From Trichomonas tenax (Eukaryota; Parabasalia; Trichomonadida; Trichomonadidae): a DNA stretch of 64,000 bases. Made by a program: the position numbers and the translations under genes. Shown here piece after piece: positions 63,315 through 64,000 of the stretch (positions within the stretch are counted from its first letter, which is position 1; each line of letters starts with the position of its first letter). The DNA is taken from positions 1 to 64,000 of the forward strand of contig JALKBU010000080.1 in assembly GCA_023091735.1 (NCBI GenBank). The letters run 5' to 3'. Under the pieces are notes generated by a model, which was not told the DNA's origin, ran no database searches, and saw only the letters and a list, made by a program, of their open reading frames with translations.

Positions 63315-63688
63315 ATGCAAGAAAATCAAGCAGAATTAAAATATTTTGAGCATCTCAACAACCACAGGATGGAGATGGAAAGGAAAATTGAAAATATTGA
63401 AACCAAATCGTTTAATAAGCTAAAAAAGCTGAAAAGAAAATTATTGGAATAGGTTTATGTATATTTATTTTGTTGGTCAATTTGATAATACGTTGGCGGT
63501 CTTCAATATATAATTATATGAATGCATCTCTTTCTGATCAGCACAAGATATTCCAAGAATCTTTTGACTCAATAATGGGCATTACTGCTAATTGCTCATC
63601 AGAAAATTTCACACCTCTTAATTTCCCTAAGGTTATTGGTAAAAGTGAGAAAAGAAAAAGAAGATTTTTCATTTCCTTTGACGTATAA
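63315..63688 (+). pseudogene. Small coiled-coil/membrane protein split by a frameshift
   Basis: A 45-codon frame from ATG 63315 (charged helix with ERKIENIETKSFNKLKKLK) ends at TAG 63450-63452. A second frame, open from 63419, carries a membrane span (IIGIGLCIFILLVNLII) and a soluble part with NxS sites to TAA 63688. The two would make one protein, helix then membrane span then outer domain, if a single-base shift near 63435 (an A-rich run) were absent. Unrecognised. It could be part of a mobile element, since element-like termini occur nearby. Confidence 0.35.
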
Positions 63689-63982
63689 TATATCATTTAG
63701 GTATTATCGATCATATCTGTAATAAAGAAATTTTCATAAATGTTGAAAGTTCTTGGTTTTTTGAAATTTTCAAGAAAAATATAGAAATTTGCTCCAAAAA
63801 CCTTAAGGTTCTGGTGCAGCCTTAAGATTTGAAACTCGAGATCAATTGTAATTTATACCGTCATAACTATGTCAACTAAATCTCTATAGATTATACTATA
63901 AATAGTGAAAATTATAACTTCAGAATCCATTCATATGAGATAATTATAGAACTTTTTTCCGTGTGGAAAAATGATTAAAATC
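63689..63982. other. AT-rich spacer at right edge
   Basis: Contains CCTTAAGGTTCTGGTGCAGC with CCTTAAG again 15 bases later (about 63802-63828). Nothing else seen. Confidence 0.4.
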
Positions 63983-64000
63983 TTAGGGTCCGCTCCCCCT
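63983..64000. mobile_element. Possible left terminus of a third TTAA-type element
   Basis: TTAGGGTCCGCT at 63983-63994 matches the terminus of copy 2 (TTAAGGGTCCGCT) apart from one A, which would be a variant or a shortened TTAA. The window ends here, so the second terminus cannot be checked. Confidence 0.35.

Noticed and set aside
1..64000. CRISPR array, operon-type ribosome-binding sites, bacterial origin
   Set aside because: No regularly spaced repeats or Shine-Dalgarno pattern; the gene content is eukaryotic.

Overview
The window looks like nuclear DNA of a parabasalid flagellate, most likely a Tritrichomonas-type trichomonad. Four kinds of evidence support this. (1) The genes are almost all intronless and AT-rich, but one has an intron with GTATGT at its 5' end and TACTTACACACAG at its 3' end, the strict trichomonad splice signals. 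(2) Many start codons lie 10-35 nt downstream of TCACTTTTT, TCATTATT or TCAAAT(A/T), which matches the trichomonad initiator TCAYTW. (3) The protein repertoire is trichomonad: BspA-like leucine-rich repeats, beta-helix and Gly-rich surface proteins, an M60-like metallopeptidase, a TKL kinase with a helical tail, and a multi-pass PAS-cyclase. (4) Conserved eukaryotic housekeeping genes are present. The species name is inference.

Layout. 0-7.7 kb is accessory: two tandem hypothetical paralogs at the left edge, a decayed surface-protein gene split by a 1.1 kb transposon-like element, an intact SCAMP gene, and BspA-like relics among degenerate repeats. 7.8-38.2 kb is mostly a housekeeping block: TKL kinase, Golgi-type sugar transferase, DHYC acyltransferase with an intron, Vps11, PAS-cyclase, Derlin, a tandem pair of Cys-rich discoidin-like proteins, a PP2A B''-type EF-hand protein, an RRM protein, a karyopherin-like protein, ribosomal protein uS13 (S18), a broken membrane-protein gene, a coiled-coil protein and POC1. 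33.4-37 kb and 39-42 kb are gene-poor and hold a second TTAA-bounded element and a Mutator-like element with a 9-bp target duplication. 42-64 kb holds a Gly-rich pseudogene, XRN 5'-3' exoribonuclease, a 1653-aa QRICH2/DUF4795-like protein, an M60-like pseudogene, a HEAT-like protein with a His-rich tail, a heavily disrupted Vps8-like gene, an MRH-domain protein, and the edge of what may be another element.

Functional themes. Several genes serve endomembrane traffic and ER quality control (SCAMP, Vps11, Vps8-like relic, Derlin, MRH protein, DHYC enzyme, sugar transferase). POC1 and the QRICH2-like protein fit basal body and flagellum. XRN and uS13 serve RNA turnover and translation. The surface-protein genes in the window are nearly all broken. 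A near-palindromic motif, TTTACATGNCA or its complement, recurs upstream of at least six genes and also lies inside the terminal repeats of the Mutator-like element.
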